Below, in pieces: positions 41,872 to 50,681 of a stretch of DNA of 64,000 nucleotides. The number at the start of each line of letters is the position of its first letter. Position 1 is the stretch's first letter. Below the pieces are notes generated by a model. It made no database searches, had not been told where the DNA came from, and saw only the letters and a list, made by a program, of their open reading frames with translations. A program made the translations under genes and the position numbers. Source of the DNA: CALMEH01 sp964548225 (lineage in GTDB: Bacteria; Acidobacteriota; Blastocatellia; Pyrinomonadales; Pyrinomonadaceae); the NCBI GenBank assembly GCA_964548225.1, contig CAZJQP010000013.1, positions 8,432-72,431 of the forward strand, given 5' to 3'.

Positions 41872-41932
41872 AACCAAAAGTTTATCAAAAAACTACTTGG
41901 CAAGCGAAAAATTTAAGGCTAAAATTCTATTT

Positions 41933-42124
41933 ATGACGACGCGGAATTTAACGAAAAAACAGATAAGAAAGCCGAAGCACAATTTAGCCGAAAAGAATAA
42001 AGATGCTATTATGTTGCTCGATTCGTGGCTCAATGATGACGAAAAAGAACAAAAAGAGACTTTTGAATATCTGAAAAAAGCGTTGGACGAAGACCGGCTT
42101 TCCGACCGCAAATTGTTTAAATGA
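41933..42124 (+). CDS. Probable antitoxin of a PIN-domain toxin pair
   Basis: I start at the ATG at 41933 (MTTRNLTKKQIRKPKHNLAE), giving 63 residues; an upstream TTG start at 41897 is less likely. The N-terminus is basic and the rest helical and acidic (AIMLLDSWLNDDEKEQKETF), as in small antitoxins. The stop overlaps the start of the PIN gene by four bases (ATGA), the usual layout of antitoxin-toxin operons. The fold family is not identified. Confidence 0.65.
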   Translation: MTTRNLTKKQIRKPKHNLAEKNKDAIMLLDSWLNDDEKEQKETFEYLKKALDEDRLSDRKLFK

Positions 42125-42567
42125 TTATTGGTCTCGATACTTCGATAATCGGCATTGTTACCAATCCGAAATCTTCTCCAAACAGTTTTGCTTGCACCGC
42201 TTGGCTCAAAACAAAACTTGCCGACGGCGATGCACTTTTTGTCCCTGAAATTTGCGATTACGAAATCCGCCGCGAACTGCTTCGAGCTAAAAAACTTCCC
42301 GGTCTGGCACGGCTTGACGCGCTCAAAAAAACTCTGAATTACTTACCGATTACAACTGACGCAATGCAGAAAGCGGCAGAATTTTGGGCAATCGCCCGCC
42401 AAAAAGGAAAACCGACCGCGCCCGATTTATCGCTTGACGGCGATATGATTTTATCGGCGCAAATTTTTATTTTGGAAGAAGAACTTGGCGAAAATGCAGT
42501 TATCGCAACCACCAACGTAAAACATCTGAGTCTTTTTTCCGATGCAAGAGAATGGACAAATATTTAA
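42121..42567 (+). CDS. PIN-domain ribonuclease toxin (VapC-like)
   Basis: The 148-residue protein has the PIN acids: IIGLDTSIIG, then LFVPEICDYEIRRELLRAK and PDLSLDGDMILSAQIFILEE; the final acidic position appears as TTNVKHLSLF, where Asn replaces the more usual Asp. These proteins cut RNA, often tRNA or rRNA, when not bound by the antitoxin. The gene is coupled to the small gene upstream, and its 3' end overlaps the next gene by 16 bases. Confidence 0.8.
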   Translation: MIIGLDTSIIGIVTNPKSSPNSFACTAWLKTKLADGDALFVPEICDYEIRRELLRAKKLPGLARLDALKKTLNYLPITTDAMQKAAEFWAIARQKGKPTAPDLSLDGDMILSAQIFILEEELGENAVIATTNVKHLSLFSDAREWTNI

Positions 42568-43409
42568 CAAAAGAACTCGAAACAGCCATCAAACTCGCCC
42601 GAAACGCCGGTGATGTAATTTTGGAATTTTACGAAAAAGGTTTTTCAGTCGAAGAAAAACGCACCAAAGACAATCACACCGAACCTGTAACGGAAGCTGA
42701 CCGCGCCGCGAGCAAATTAATTACCGAAGGTTTGAAATTTGTGTTTCCGAAAGACGGAATTTTGTCGGAAGAAGAAATTGATTTACCCGAAAGATTAACA
42801 AAGCAAAGAGTTTGGATGATTGACCCAATTGACGGCACGCGCTCGTTTGTCGAAAAAAAAGGTGATTTTGCAGTGCAAATCGGTTTGACAGAAAACGGCA
42901 AACCAATTGTCGGCGTAGTTTTTCAACCTTTGGCAAATCGTTTATATTATGCCGCCAAGGGTTTTGGCGCGTTTTATGTTTCTTCCGAAAACCAACCACA
43001 CAAATTAAATGTATCGGATAAAACGGATTTTACGGATATGATTATTGCGGTCAGCCGTTCGCATCGAAGCGATAAAATGACACAACTTGTCCAAAACTTC
43101 GGCTTTAAAAACGAATATCCGCACGGTTCTGTCGGTTTGAAAATCGGACTTCTTGCCCGACAACTAGCCGATTTATATATTCATCTTTCGCCGCGCACAA
43201 AATTTTGGGACACTTGCGCCCCACAAATTATTTTAGAAGAAGCCGGCGGAAAACTGACTGATCTTTTCGGTAAGGAAATTGTTTATAATATCGAAGAATT
43301 TCAAAATTACAACGGTATTTTAGCAACAAACGGTGTTTCACACGAAGCCGTTGCCGCCAAACTAAAACCGCTTCTTACAAAATTCGGGCGTTTGAAAATA
43401 AAAAAGTAA
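42552..43409 (+). CDS. Inositol-monophosphatase-family phosphatase (HisN/CysQ-like)
   Basis: The 285-residue protein has the metal-binding set of the Mg-dependent, lithium-sensitive phosphatase family: EPVTEADRAASKLI, FPKDGILSEEEID, and VWMIDPIDGTRSFVEKKGDF, followed later by KFWDTCAPQIILEEAGGKLT. Substrate could be histidinol phosphate, inositol phosphate or 3'-phosphoadenosine phosphates; sequence alone does not decide. Its start lies inside the end of the PIN gene. Confidence 0.85.
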   Translation: MDKYLTKELETAIKLARNAGDVILEFYEKGFSVEEKRTKDNHTEPVTEADRAASKLITEGLKFVFPKDGILSEEEIDLPERLTKQRVWMIDPIDGTRSFVEKKGDFAVQIGLTENGKPIVGVVFQPLANRLYYAAKGFGAFYVSSENQPHKLNVSDKTDFTDMIIAVSRSHRSDKMTQLVQNFGFKNEYPHGSVGLKIGLLARQLADLYIHLSPRTKFWDTCAPQIILEEAGGKLTDLFGKEIVYNIEEFQNYNGILATNGVSHEAVAAKLKPLLTKFGRLKIKK

Positions 43410-43650
43410 TGCTAAGAATTGCACACTTATTTCGTGCGCGTTTCATCATAAAATTTTCATTTTCATAGTTTTCAAAAAACTACTCAAAAAGTTGAAAGGC
43501 AAATACTCATTTTTCGCTTGAGTTGTTCGCTGAATCTGTCGTAAATTTCTTATATCGGTCGAAATATCACCTTGCAAAACTTTTGTGGCGGAAATATTCT
43601 TCTGTTCCGCTAAACAAATTTTGAGGTTGTTTTCAAAACCTAAAGCGTTT

Positions 43651-46167
43651 ATGACGAAAAATTATTCCGGTAAGAACCGAAGCCAAAATAAAAATGTTTT
43701 GGCGGGACAAAAAAATGCCGAAGATGCACTGCGCCAAAGCGAAAATCAAATGCGGCTCATAACCGATGCGATGCCTGCACTTATCGCATATGTTGACCGC
43801 GAACATCGTTATCGTTTTGTCAATCGAAAATACTTTGAATGGTTCGGGCAAGAACCTTCGGAAATTATCGGAAAACATCTTTTAGAAGTTATCGGCAAAA
43901 AGGCATATTCATTGCTTTTGCCGCAGATAGAAAGAGTTTTTAGAGGTGAAAAATTTACTTACGAGCAACTTGTTAATTATCGTTTTATTGGCAATCGTTA
44001 TGTGCAGATTGATTTTTTGCCCGATTTCGACCTCGACGGCAAAACAGTCAAAGGCTATTATGCGCTCATTCAAGACATTGACGAACGAAAACGACGAGAA
44101 TCCAACCTGCAACTTCTCGCTGATATTGCCGAAGATTTCGCACGTCTTTTGATAGCGGAAGAAATTATGAGTGCCGTCGGCGAGAAAGTCGGCAAATATT
44201 TGAATGTTGCTTCTTGTTTATTTGTAGAAATAAATGAATCCGCCGATTTAGCAAATGTTCGGTCAACTTGGAGTTCCGATTCTAATTTGCCTCAAACCAT
44301 TGGTGTTCATAAACTTTCCGAATTTATTTCGGAAGAGTTCCAATCTGCGGCACGGCGCGGCGAAACAATCGCAATCGTCAACACACAAGATGATGAACGC
44401 ACCAATGCCGAATCATTCGCTTCATTTAACATTTATTCTATTGTTACCGTTCCATTTCGTCGTGCCGGTGAATGGAAATATTTGTTCGCCGTCTATGATA
44501 CAAAACCGCGTGAATGGAGCAAAGATGAACTCGAACTAATCCGCGAAGTTTCGAGCCGGACTTTTCCGCGAATTGAACGTGCCTTTGCCGAAGCCGCTTT
44601 GCGCGAATCCGAAGAACGGTTTAGACTTGCGACAAATGCTGCCGAAATGTTTTCTTGGGAAACCAATATTGCCACACAAACAGTCAGATGGTCGGAAAAT
44701 GCCGCCGAAATTATTGGTTGTGCGCCCGAAGATTTGCCGGAGCATTTCGATGATGGACAATTTTTCGTTTTGAAAGAAGATAAAGAAATTCTTGACCGTA
44801 AATTTCGCCAAATTTTGAATGATGGAATAACTTATTACTTTTCTGAATTTCGCGGAAATGAACCCGAACCACAAAGAAAATTTTGGCAAGCGCAAGGTTT
44901 GATAATTTATGATGAAGATAAAAATCCTGTGCGCGTTGTCGGCGTTACACAAAATATCACAGCCCGAAAACTTGCTGAGCAAGAACGCGAACGATTACTC
45001 GAAAGCGAAAAAATGGCACGGCTCGAAGCCGAACAAGCCAATAGTTTGAAAGATGAATTTCTGGCAACGGTCAGCCACGAACTTCGCACACCTTTGAACG
45101 CTATTTTGGGTTGGTCAACTATTGCCCGAAATAATCCGTCAGACGTGGAAACAACCGCCCGCGCACTTGAAATTATCGAACGCAGCGCACGTCAGCAAAA
45201 TCAAATTATTGCTGACATTCTCGATGTTTCACGCATTATCACCGGCAAACTTCATCTGAATATTATGCCTGTAAATCTTTGCGAAGCAATCAATTCCGCA
45301 ATCGAGACTGTGCGCCCGATGCTTGATGCCAAACGCATCAAATTAGAAACAAATTATGATTTAAATGCCACTTTAATTTCGGGCGATACTAATCGTTTGC
45401 AGCAAATTATGTGGAATCTCTTAACCAACGCCGTCAAATTTTCCGAAACAGACGGACTGATTTCTGTTTCTTTACGCGGAAACGGCGCGTTTGCCGAAGT
45501 TACCGTAACCGACCAAGGAATCGGCATTGATCCGGAATTTTTACCTTTCGTTTTTGACCGTTTCCGGCAAGCCGACGGCGGAATGAACCGCAAACACGGC
45601 GGTTTGGGGTTGGGTTTATCAATTGTTCGGCATCTGACCGAAGCACACGGCGGAAGTGTTGGCGTGGAAAGTCTTGGCAAAGGAAAAGGCTCAAGTTTTT
45701 TGGTGCGTTTTCCTTTGCAAATGTTCGAGAGAAAAACTCCTGAAAAAGAGTTTTCACCGGAATTTTCATTAACTGAGACTACAAAACAATATGAGCCACT
45801 AATTAATGGAATTCGCATTTTATTAGTTGATGATGACCCGGACGCTTTGGCTTTGGCGGCAACGATTTTGAGAGCTAACGGAGCAATCGTTATTACTGCT
45901 GACTCAGCCGACAACGCACTTCGCAAATTACAGCACAATATTCCTGATATAATCATCAGTGACATCGGTATGCCCGGAAAAAGCGGGAACGAATTAATGC
46001 AGGAAATCCGCAAAACTTACGGCAACAAAATCCCAGCCATTGCACTCACGGCATACGCCCGTCCCGAAGACCGCCGCCAAATTCTCGAAGCCGGTTTTGA
46101 TGTTCATTTCCCAAAACCTGTCGAGGGCAATTTGCTTGTTTCTACGATAAAGAATTTCTTCCAATAG
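43651..46167 (+). CDS. PAS-GAF-PAS hybrid histidine kinase with receiver domain
   Basis: The ATG at 43651 (MTKNYSGKNRSQNKNV) gives 838 residues and no membrane segment. Order: PAS (ADALPALIAYVDREHRYRF-like, residues 40-150), GAF (about 160-325), a second PAS (EERFRLATNAAEMFSWETNI), HisKA with the phosphoacceptor in LATVSHELRTPLNAILGWST, HATPase (GTNR-like LQQIMWNLLTNAVKFSE; GGLGLGLSIVRHLTEAHGG), and a receiver (ILLVDDDPDALALAATILRA, phosphoacceptor in IIISDIGMPGKSGN). It is an orphan cytoplasmic kinase; no regulator is adjacent. The 240 bases upstream contain only the dispersed repeat ACTTATTTCGTGCGCGTTTC near 43425. Confidence 0.92.
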   Translation: MTKNYSGKNRSQNKNVLAGQKNAEDALRQSENQMRLITDAMPALIAYVDREHRYRFVNRKYFEWFGQEPSEIIGKHLLEVIGKKAYSLLLPQIERVFRGEKFTYEQLVNYRFIGNRYVQIDFLPDFDLDGKTVKGYYALIQDIDERKRRESNLQLLADIAEDFARLLIAEEIMSAVGEKVGKYLNVASCLFVEINESADLANVRSTWSSDSNLPQTIGVHKLSEFISEEFQSAARRGETIAIVNTQDDERTNAESFASFNIYSIVTVPFRRAGEWKYLFAVYDTKPREWSKDELELIREVSSRTFPRIERAFAEAALRESEERFRLATNAAEMFSWETNIATQTVRWSENAAEIIGCAPEDLPEHFDDGQFFVLKEDKEILDRKFRQILNDGITYYFSEFRGNEPEPQRKFWQAQGLIIYDEDKNPVRVVGVTQNITARKLAEQERERLLESEKMARLEAEQANSLKDEFLATVSHELRTPLNAILGWSTIARNNPSDVETTARALEIIERSARQQNQIIADILDVSRIITGKLHLNIMPVNLCEAINSAIETVRPMLDAKRIKLETNYDLNATLISGDTNRLQQIMWNLLTNAVKFSETDGLISVSLRGNGAFAEVTVTDQGIGIDPEFLPFVFDRFRQADGGMNRKHGGLGLGLSIVRHLTEAHGGSVGVESLGKGKGSSFLVRFPLQMFERKTPEKEFSPEFSLTETTKQYEPLINGIRILLVDDDPDALALAATILRANGAIVITADSADNALRKLQHNIPDIIISDIGMPGKSGNELMQEIRKTYGNKIPAIALTAYARPEDRRQILEAGFDVHFPKPVEGNLLVSTIKNFFQ

Positions 46168-46246
46168 ACAGTTGACGATTCTACTAAAAATTGTTGGAAT
46201 TAGACGCGAGGCATCGTGTTTTGCCGAACATCAGCAATTATAAATT

Positions 46247-47227
46247 ATGGCAATTTTAGTTACGGGCGGCGCAGGTTATATTGGTAGCGTTGCGGTTGAA
46301 GATTTAAGAAAACAAGGTGAAACGGTTGTAGTGTTGGACAATTTGGTTTATGGGCATCTTGCCGCTCTCAATGAAAATATTCCGTTTTATAAAGGCGACA
46401 TTGGCAACAAAGCGTTAGTAACGAAAATTTTAAAGGAATATAAAATTGATTCGGTGATGCACTTTTCAGCTTTTGCATATGTTGGTGAATCGGTCGAAAA
46501 ACCCGCAAAATATTATGCGAATAATTTTGTCCAAACCTTGAGTTTGCTCGATGTTTTGATTGAAAACGATGTTACAAATTTCATCTTTTCATCAACCTGT
46601 GCGACATATGGCGAGCCGCAATATGTTCCGATTGACGAAAAACATCTGCAATCGCCGACAAATCCTTACGGCTGGTCAAAATTTATGGTCGAACGCGCTC
46701 TTGAAGATTACGAACGCGCTTACGGTTTGAAATTTGTTGCGCTGAGATATTTCAACGCTTGCGGCGCAAGTGAAAAATGCGGTGAACATCACGATCCCGA
46801 AACGCATCTGATTCCGCTGATTTTATTCGCGGCACAAGGCAAACGCGACGCAATTTCAATTTTCGGCGACGATTACCCGACAAAAGACGGAACAGCCGTC
46901 CGCGATTATATTCACATTGCCGATTTGAGCCAAGCTCACCTTCTCGCGCTCGAATATCTGCGCGGCGGCGGCAAATCGCAATTCATAAACTTGGGCAACG
47001 GAAACGGTTATTCGGTCAAAGAAGTTATCGAAGCCGCAAGAAAAATCACGGGAAAGGAAATAAAAGCCGTAATTGCCCCACGCCGCGCCGGTGATCCGTC
47101 GCATCTGGTCGCTGATGCCAAAAAAGCCCGCGAAATTCTCGGCTGGAATCCAAACTTTCCGCACATCGAAGAAATCATCCAATCCGCGTGGACGTGGCAC
47201 GAAGCCAATCCCAACGGTTACGAATAG
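46247..47227 (+). CDS. galE: UDP-glucose 4-epimerase
   Basis: The 326-residue protein has the NAD-binding motif LVTGGAGYIGSVAVEDL, the serine site FIFSSTCATYGEPQYVPIDE, the catalytic Y-x-x-x-K in PTNPYGWSKFMVERAL, and the GalE-type continuation LRYFNACGASEKCGEHHDPE, HLIPLIL and RDYIHIADLSQAHLLALEYL. It interconverts UDP-glucose and UDP-galactose for glycan synthesis. A short gap follows and then a convergent peptidase gene. Confidence 0.93.
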   Translation: MAILVTGGAGYIGSVAVEDLRKQGETVVVLDNLVYGHLAALNENIPFYKGDIGNKALVTKILKEYKIDSVMHFSAFAYVGESVEKPAKYYANNFVQTLSLLDVLIENDVTNFIFSSTCATYGEPQYVPIDEKHLQSPTNPYGWSKFMVERALEDYERAYGLKFVALRYFNACGASEKCGEHHDPETHLIPLILFAAQGKRDAISIFGDDYPTKDGTAVRDYIHIADLSQAHLLALEYLRGGGKSQFINLGNGNGYSVKEVIEAARKITGKEIKAVIAPRRAGDPSHLVADAKKAREILGWNPNFPHIEEIIQSAWTWHEANPNGYE

Positions 47228-47252
47228 ATATTGTGTTGTATAAAAAAAGGAT

Positions 47253-47320
47253 AACCACAAAAAAAACAAAACTTCACGAAATAAGCTAACAAATTCGTGT
47301 GATTTTGTGTTTTTGTGGTT
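47253..47320. terminator. Inverted repeat between convergent galE and M1 peptidase genes
   Basis: AACCACAAAAA (47253-47263) and TTTTTGTGGTT (47310-47320) pair, with partly complementary inner sequence (TTCACGA / TCGTGTGA). It probably terminates transcription from both sides. Confidence 0.6.
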
Positions 47321-47338
47321 AAAATCTTTGGCGTTATA

Positions 47339-48973
47339 TTACAGCTTTTTAAAATCTGCATCCATCAAAATCCAAACATTCGGGTCGAGAATTACTTTTT
47401 CGGGTTCTTTGGATAATTTTATTGAAAAAACATTCGTTTTTGCATCAACTTGGACGGTTTCGATTTGTGGTTTGGTTTGACCGGCATTATAAATACCTAT
47501 TTCCATTGGCATTTTGAAGAAACTGCCGTCGGTTTGCACTTGGTCGAGTTTAATTGTGAGTTCTTTTTTTACGTCATCGAAACTCCAATTCCCTTGATAC
47601 TTGAGCGTTCCGGGTTTATAGAGCCATTGATCAAAAAATGTGGACAAATCTTTGCCCGAAACTTCTTCCATTACGCGGCGGAAATCGGCAACTGTGGCGT
47701 GTGAATCGCGGTATTTTCCGTAATAGATTTTAATTCCTTTCCAAAAGTTTTCCGTCCCGACAACGCCGCGCAACATATGTAAAGTCCAACTGCCTTTTTG
47801 ATAAATCTGCGAAGTCGTAACGTCTTTCATATCCTTGAGATTGTCGTGAATAATTCGATAATTCGGGTTTTTCTGATAAAAATTGTCAACCGAAACTTTG
47901 CTCGATTTGAGACCTGCAACAAATTCGTCGCGTCCGTATTGATGCTCGATAAATAGCAGTGTGAAATACGTCGCAAAACCTTCGCTGAGCCAAACTTCGT
48001 CCCAATCTTTTTCGGTTACGGAGTTGCCAAACCATTGATGCGCGATTTCGTGAATAACGACATTTCGCCAACGCACATTGCGGTCGCCGATGACAGAATT
48101 TTCGCTGTATAGAATTGCCGAAGCCGCTTCCATTCCGCCGCTGACGCTGTTTGATTGAATATTGGCGAGCTTTTCGTAAGAAAACGGACCGACTTTATCG
48201 CTGTAAAATTCCAACGCTTCTTTCGTAACGTATCCAAAATCGTAAAAACCTTTGTCGCGGTCTTGATAATAAACCCAAGTTTGGATTGATTTGCCTTCAA
48301 ATTGATCAACATACTGCACCGCAAAACGTGCCACGCCGAGAACATAAAGCCACGAAGCAATCGGCACGGATTGTTTCCAATGCGTCAGGCGTTTTCCGCC
48401 CGGCAAATCGGTTTCTTCGATTTTCAAACCGTTGGAAACGACTTGATAATGATTCGGCGCGGTTACAATAAATTCGCACATCGCTTTATCTGACGGATGA
48501 TCAACCGTCGGCAGCCAGTTTCGTCCTTTGTCCGCCCAATTATCGCTGAAAAATGTGCGGTCGCCGTATTTATTGTTGGCAATTTTCAGCCCTGTCGCGG
48601 GAATTCCTTTGTAATAAATCGTATATTTTTCGCGCTGATTAGCTTTTGAAGGCGCGAAAAGTTTGATAAACACCGCATTATTTTCGTGGCGATATTCAAT
48701 CGCTTTTCCTTCGGAAACAACGCGGCTGACATTCATTCCCTTGCCGTTCAAATCTTTTGTGGCATTGGTCAAATCGAGCCGAAGTTCCGAAATTCCGTCT
48801 GCCATAAACCGAACATCAACGGTTGCTTCGCCGATGATTTCGTCGCTGTTGTCGGACAATTCCAGCTTGAAAATATAATTGATGACATCAATGTTCGGAT
48901 TTTTCGGATATAAATCCGCAAATACGAAAACCGGAAAAGCCGCAATTAACAAAAAGCTGATTAGATATTTCAT
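47339..48973 (-). CDS. Secreted M1-family zinc aminopeptidase
   Basis: After a signal peptide (LISFLLIAAFPVFVFADLYP) comes an N-terminal beta domain and the thermolysin-like catalytic part: VSGGMEAASAILY, in the place of the usual G-x-M-E-N, then VVIHEIAHQWFGNSVTEKDW with zinc ligands H-E-x-x-H and, 18 residues on, the glutamate in VWLSEGFATYFTLLF. The change of the last Asn of GAMEN to Ala is unusual but not unknown. At 544 residues it lacks the long helical C-terminal domain of PepN. It probably trims peptides in the periplasm. The neighbours are also peptidase genes (M24B, M19) on the same strand. Confidence 0.92.
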   Translation of the reverse strand: MKYLISFLLIAAFPVFVFADLYPKNPNIDVINYIFKLELSDNSDEIIGEATVDVRFMADGISELRLDLTNATKDLNGKGMNVSRVVSEGKAIEYRHENNAVFIKLFAPSKANQREKYTIYYKGIPATGLKIANNKYGDRTFFSDNWADKGRNWLPTVDHPSDKAMCEFIVTAPNHYQVVSNGLKIEETDLPGGKRLTHWKQSVPIASWLYVLGVARFAVQYVDQFEGKSIQTWVYYQDRDKGFYDFGYVTKEALEFYSDKVGPFSYEKLANIQSNSVSGGMEAASAILYSENSVIGDRNVRWRNVVIHEIAHQWFGNSVTEKDWDEVWLSEGFATYFTLLFIEHQYGRDEFVAGLKSSKVSVDNFYQKNPNYRIIHDNLKDMKDVTTSQIYQKGSWTLHMLRGVVGTENFWKGIKIYYGKYRDSHATVADFRRVMEEVSGKDLSTFFDQWLYKPGTLKYQGNWSFDDVKKELTIKLDQVQTDGSFFKMPMEIGIYNAGQTKPQIETVQVDAKTNVFSIKLSKEPEKVILDPNVWILMDADFKKL

Positions 48974-49026
48974 AAAATTAAGTTTTCACTTGTTCAGAAT
49001 TCAAACTGAAGTTTGAACTCTGAACT

Positions 49027-50478
49027 TTATTTTTTCAACGGCAAAGAAGTCGCCGGACGAAATTGAATCACGCCTTTTTCGGTCATTGTGCGTTCAATAT
49101 CTTCAATCGTCGAAGGCACAAACGCACTCAGATTTTCAACGCCGTCCGCCGTTACGAGTGCCATATCTTCAATGCGGATATAAAGTTTTTCTTCGTGAAT
49201 CCAAATCATCGGGTCAATCGTAAAAATCATTCCCGCCTGCAAAGGCACGCCACGAACAATGCCGACATCGTGAACCGCCATTCCGACGGGATGCTGAAAA
49301 TGTCCGCGAAATTTCAAACCTTCACGCACCGCTTTCAGATGCGCGGGCTTCGCAAACGTCTTGCCAACGAGATATTGCTCCATATCTTTCGCCGCCGAAT
49401 CGAGAACGAAATCGGATGTAACGCCCGGACGGATATATTTGAAAAGCGCATCACGATAAGCCAGAATAAAATTATACAATTCGCGCTGTTCCGCATTAAA
49501 TTTGCCGTTGACCGCCCACATTCGCGTAACGTCGCTGGTGTAATAACGATAATCCGGTGCGTAATCCATCAAAACAAGGTCGCCGTCTTTTAATTTGTCG
49601 GTCTTTCTAAAATAATGTCCCAAATACGCATTGCTTCCGCCGCCAATGATTGAAGCGTAACCGTCGCCGCGTGAGCCGTGAAGATAAAAGATATATTTCG
49701 CGGCGGCATCGAGTTGGTATTCAAAAACACCCGGTTCGGTCGAACGCATTGCTTCGATAATTCCTAAACCTGCAATTTCGGTCGCACGGCGAATCAAATC
49801 AATTTCCTTTTTAGATTTAATTGTCCGCAAAACATCTAAAATCGGCGAAAGGTCGCGGATTTCAAATTGCGGGGCGCGTAAGTTTAACAATTCACGAAAA
49901 CGCGCTTCTCTCGAAGGCGCACCGTCCCACGGATTCGACGAAACACGAGCCTGTTCGTTCAACAATTCATCGCGGCTGTCCGTTCCCGTTTCCGCCGGAC
50001 TCAAAGGCGTGTAAAGAAGCGCAGCAGGCGGACGAAGCAAACCTTTCCCGACTAAATCCTGCGATAAAGATTCAACTCCGCGCACATTGTCAATGCCGGT
50101 CAAATCTTTAATCAAATCCGCATCTTCAACCGAAAACATTTTGCCTTCATTGCGCTCGCGGTCAACGTCCCGATGCGGCAAATAAATCGTAGTTTTCTGA
50201 TTGCGTCCGTCAAGTATCAGATAAGCGTGCGGGGTTTCGATTCCGCACAGATAATAAAACTCATTCGTCTGCCGAAAGACATTAAAATCCGCCGTTCCCT
50301 TTGCGCCTTGAATAACGGCAATCGCATTTTTACCGATTTTCTCAAAAACCTTCGCCCGCCGTTCGGCAAACTCTTCTTTAGTAAAATCCGTTTGATAATA
50401 ATGCTTTTCCTGCGCGGAAACTAAAACGCAAGCCGTCAATAAAAATACTAAACCTAAACATTTACATTTTATATTCAT
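49027..50478 (-). CDS. Secreted M24B aminopeptidase (Xaa-Pro aminopeptidase type)
   Basis: A signal peptide (CLGLVFLLTACVLVSAQ) precedes a creatinase-type N-terminal domain (RRAKVFEKIGKNAIAVIQGA). The catalytic domain has the five metal ligands in LMDYAPDYRYYTSDVTRMWA (two Asp), HFQHPVGMAVHDVG (His), GMIFTIDPMIWI (position of the first Glu is occupied by Asp) and YIRIEDMALVTADG (Glu). It removes N-terminal residues next to proline. The length of 483 residues fits the family. It lies 53 bases upstream of the M1 gene and may be co-transcribed with it. Confidence 0.88.
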   Translation of the reverse strand: MNIKCKCLGLVFLLTACVLVSAQEKHYYQTDFTKEEFAERRAKVFEKIGKNAIAVIQGAKGTADFNVFRQTNEFYYLCGIETPHAYLILDGRNQKTTIYLPHRDVDRERNEGKMFSVEDADLIKDLTGIDNVRGVESLSQDLVGKGLLRPPAALLYTPLSPAETGTDSRDELLNEQARVSSNPWDGAPSREARFRELLNLRAPQFEIRDLSPILDVLRTIKSKKEIDLIRRATEIAGLGIIEAMRSTEPGVFEYQLDAAAKYIFYLHGSRGDGYASIIGGGSNAYLGHYFRKTDKLKDGDLVLMDYAPDYRYYTSDVTRMWAVNGKFNAEQRELYNFILAYRDALFKYIRPGVTSDFVLDSAAKDMEQYLVGKTFAKPAHLKAVREGLKFRGHFQHPVGMAVHDVGIVRGVPLQAGMIFTIDPMIWIHEEKLYIRIEDMALVTADGVENLSAFVPSTIEDIERTMTEKGVIQFRPATSLPLKK

Positions 50479-50536
50479 TTAATTATTCCTTTGCTGAGAA
50501 GCTGTTTTGAAACTCTAAAAAGCCGGATGATTGCGA

Positions 50537-50628
50537 GCGATTTATCAATTATCAATTATCAATTATATTTTAGAGGTTTTAAGCATAAACCACTGACAAG
50601 TTAATGGATAATTGGTAATTGATAATGC
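50537..50628. repeat. A/T-rich inverted repeat of the AATTATCAATTATT family, copy 5
   Basis: TTTATCAATTATCAATTATC on the left and GGATAATTGGTAATTGATAA on the right, about 55 bases apart, with TTTTAGAGGTTTT between them as in copy 4. It lies between the M19 and M24B genes. Confidence 0.7.
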
Positions 50629-50681
50629 CGTGCTTTGTTTCCTAAACATCTTGAGTTTTAATTTTTCGTCTATTTTACAAT

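Noticed and set aside
45354..46013. 219-codon open frame opposite the hybrid kinase
   Set aside because: It is the antisense shadow of HATPase/receiver coding sequence that matches known domains on the plus strand.
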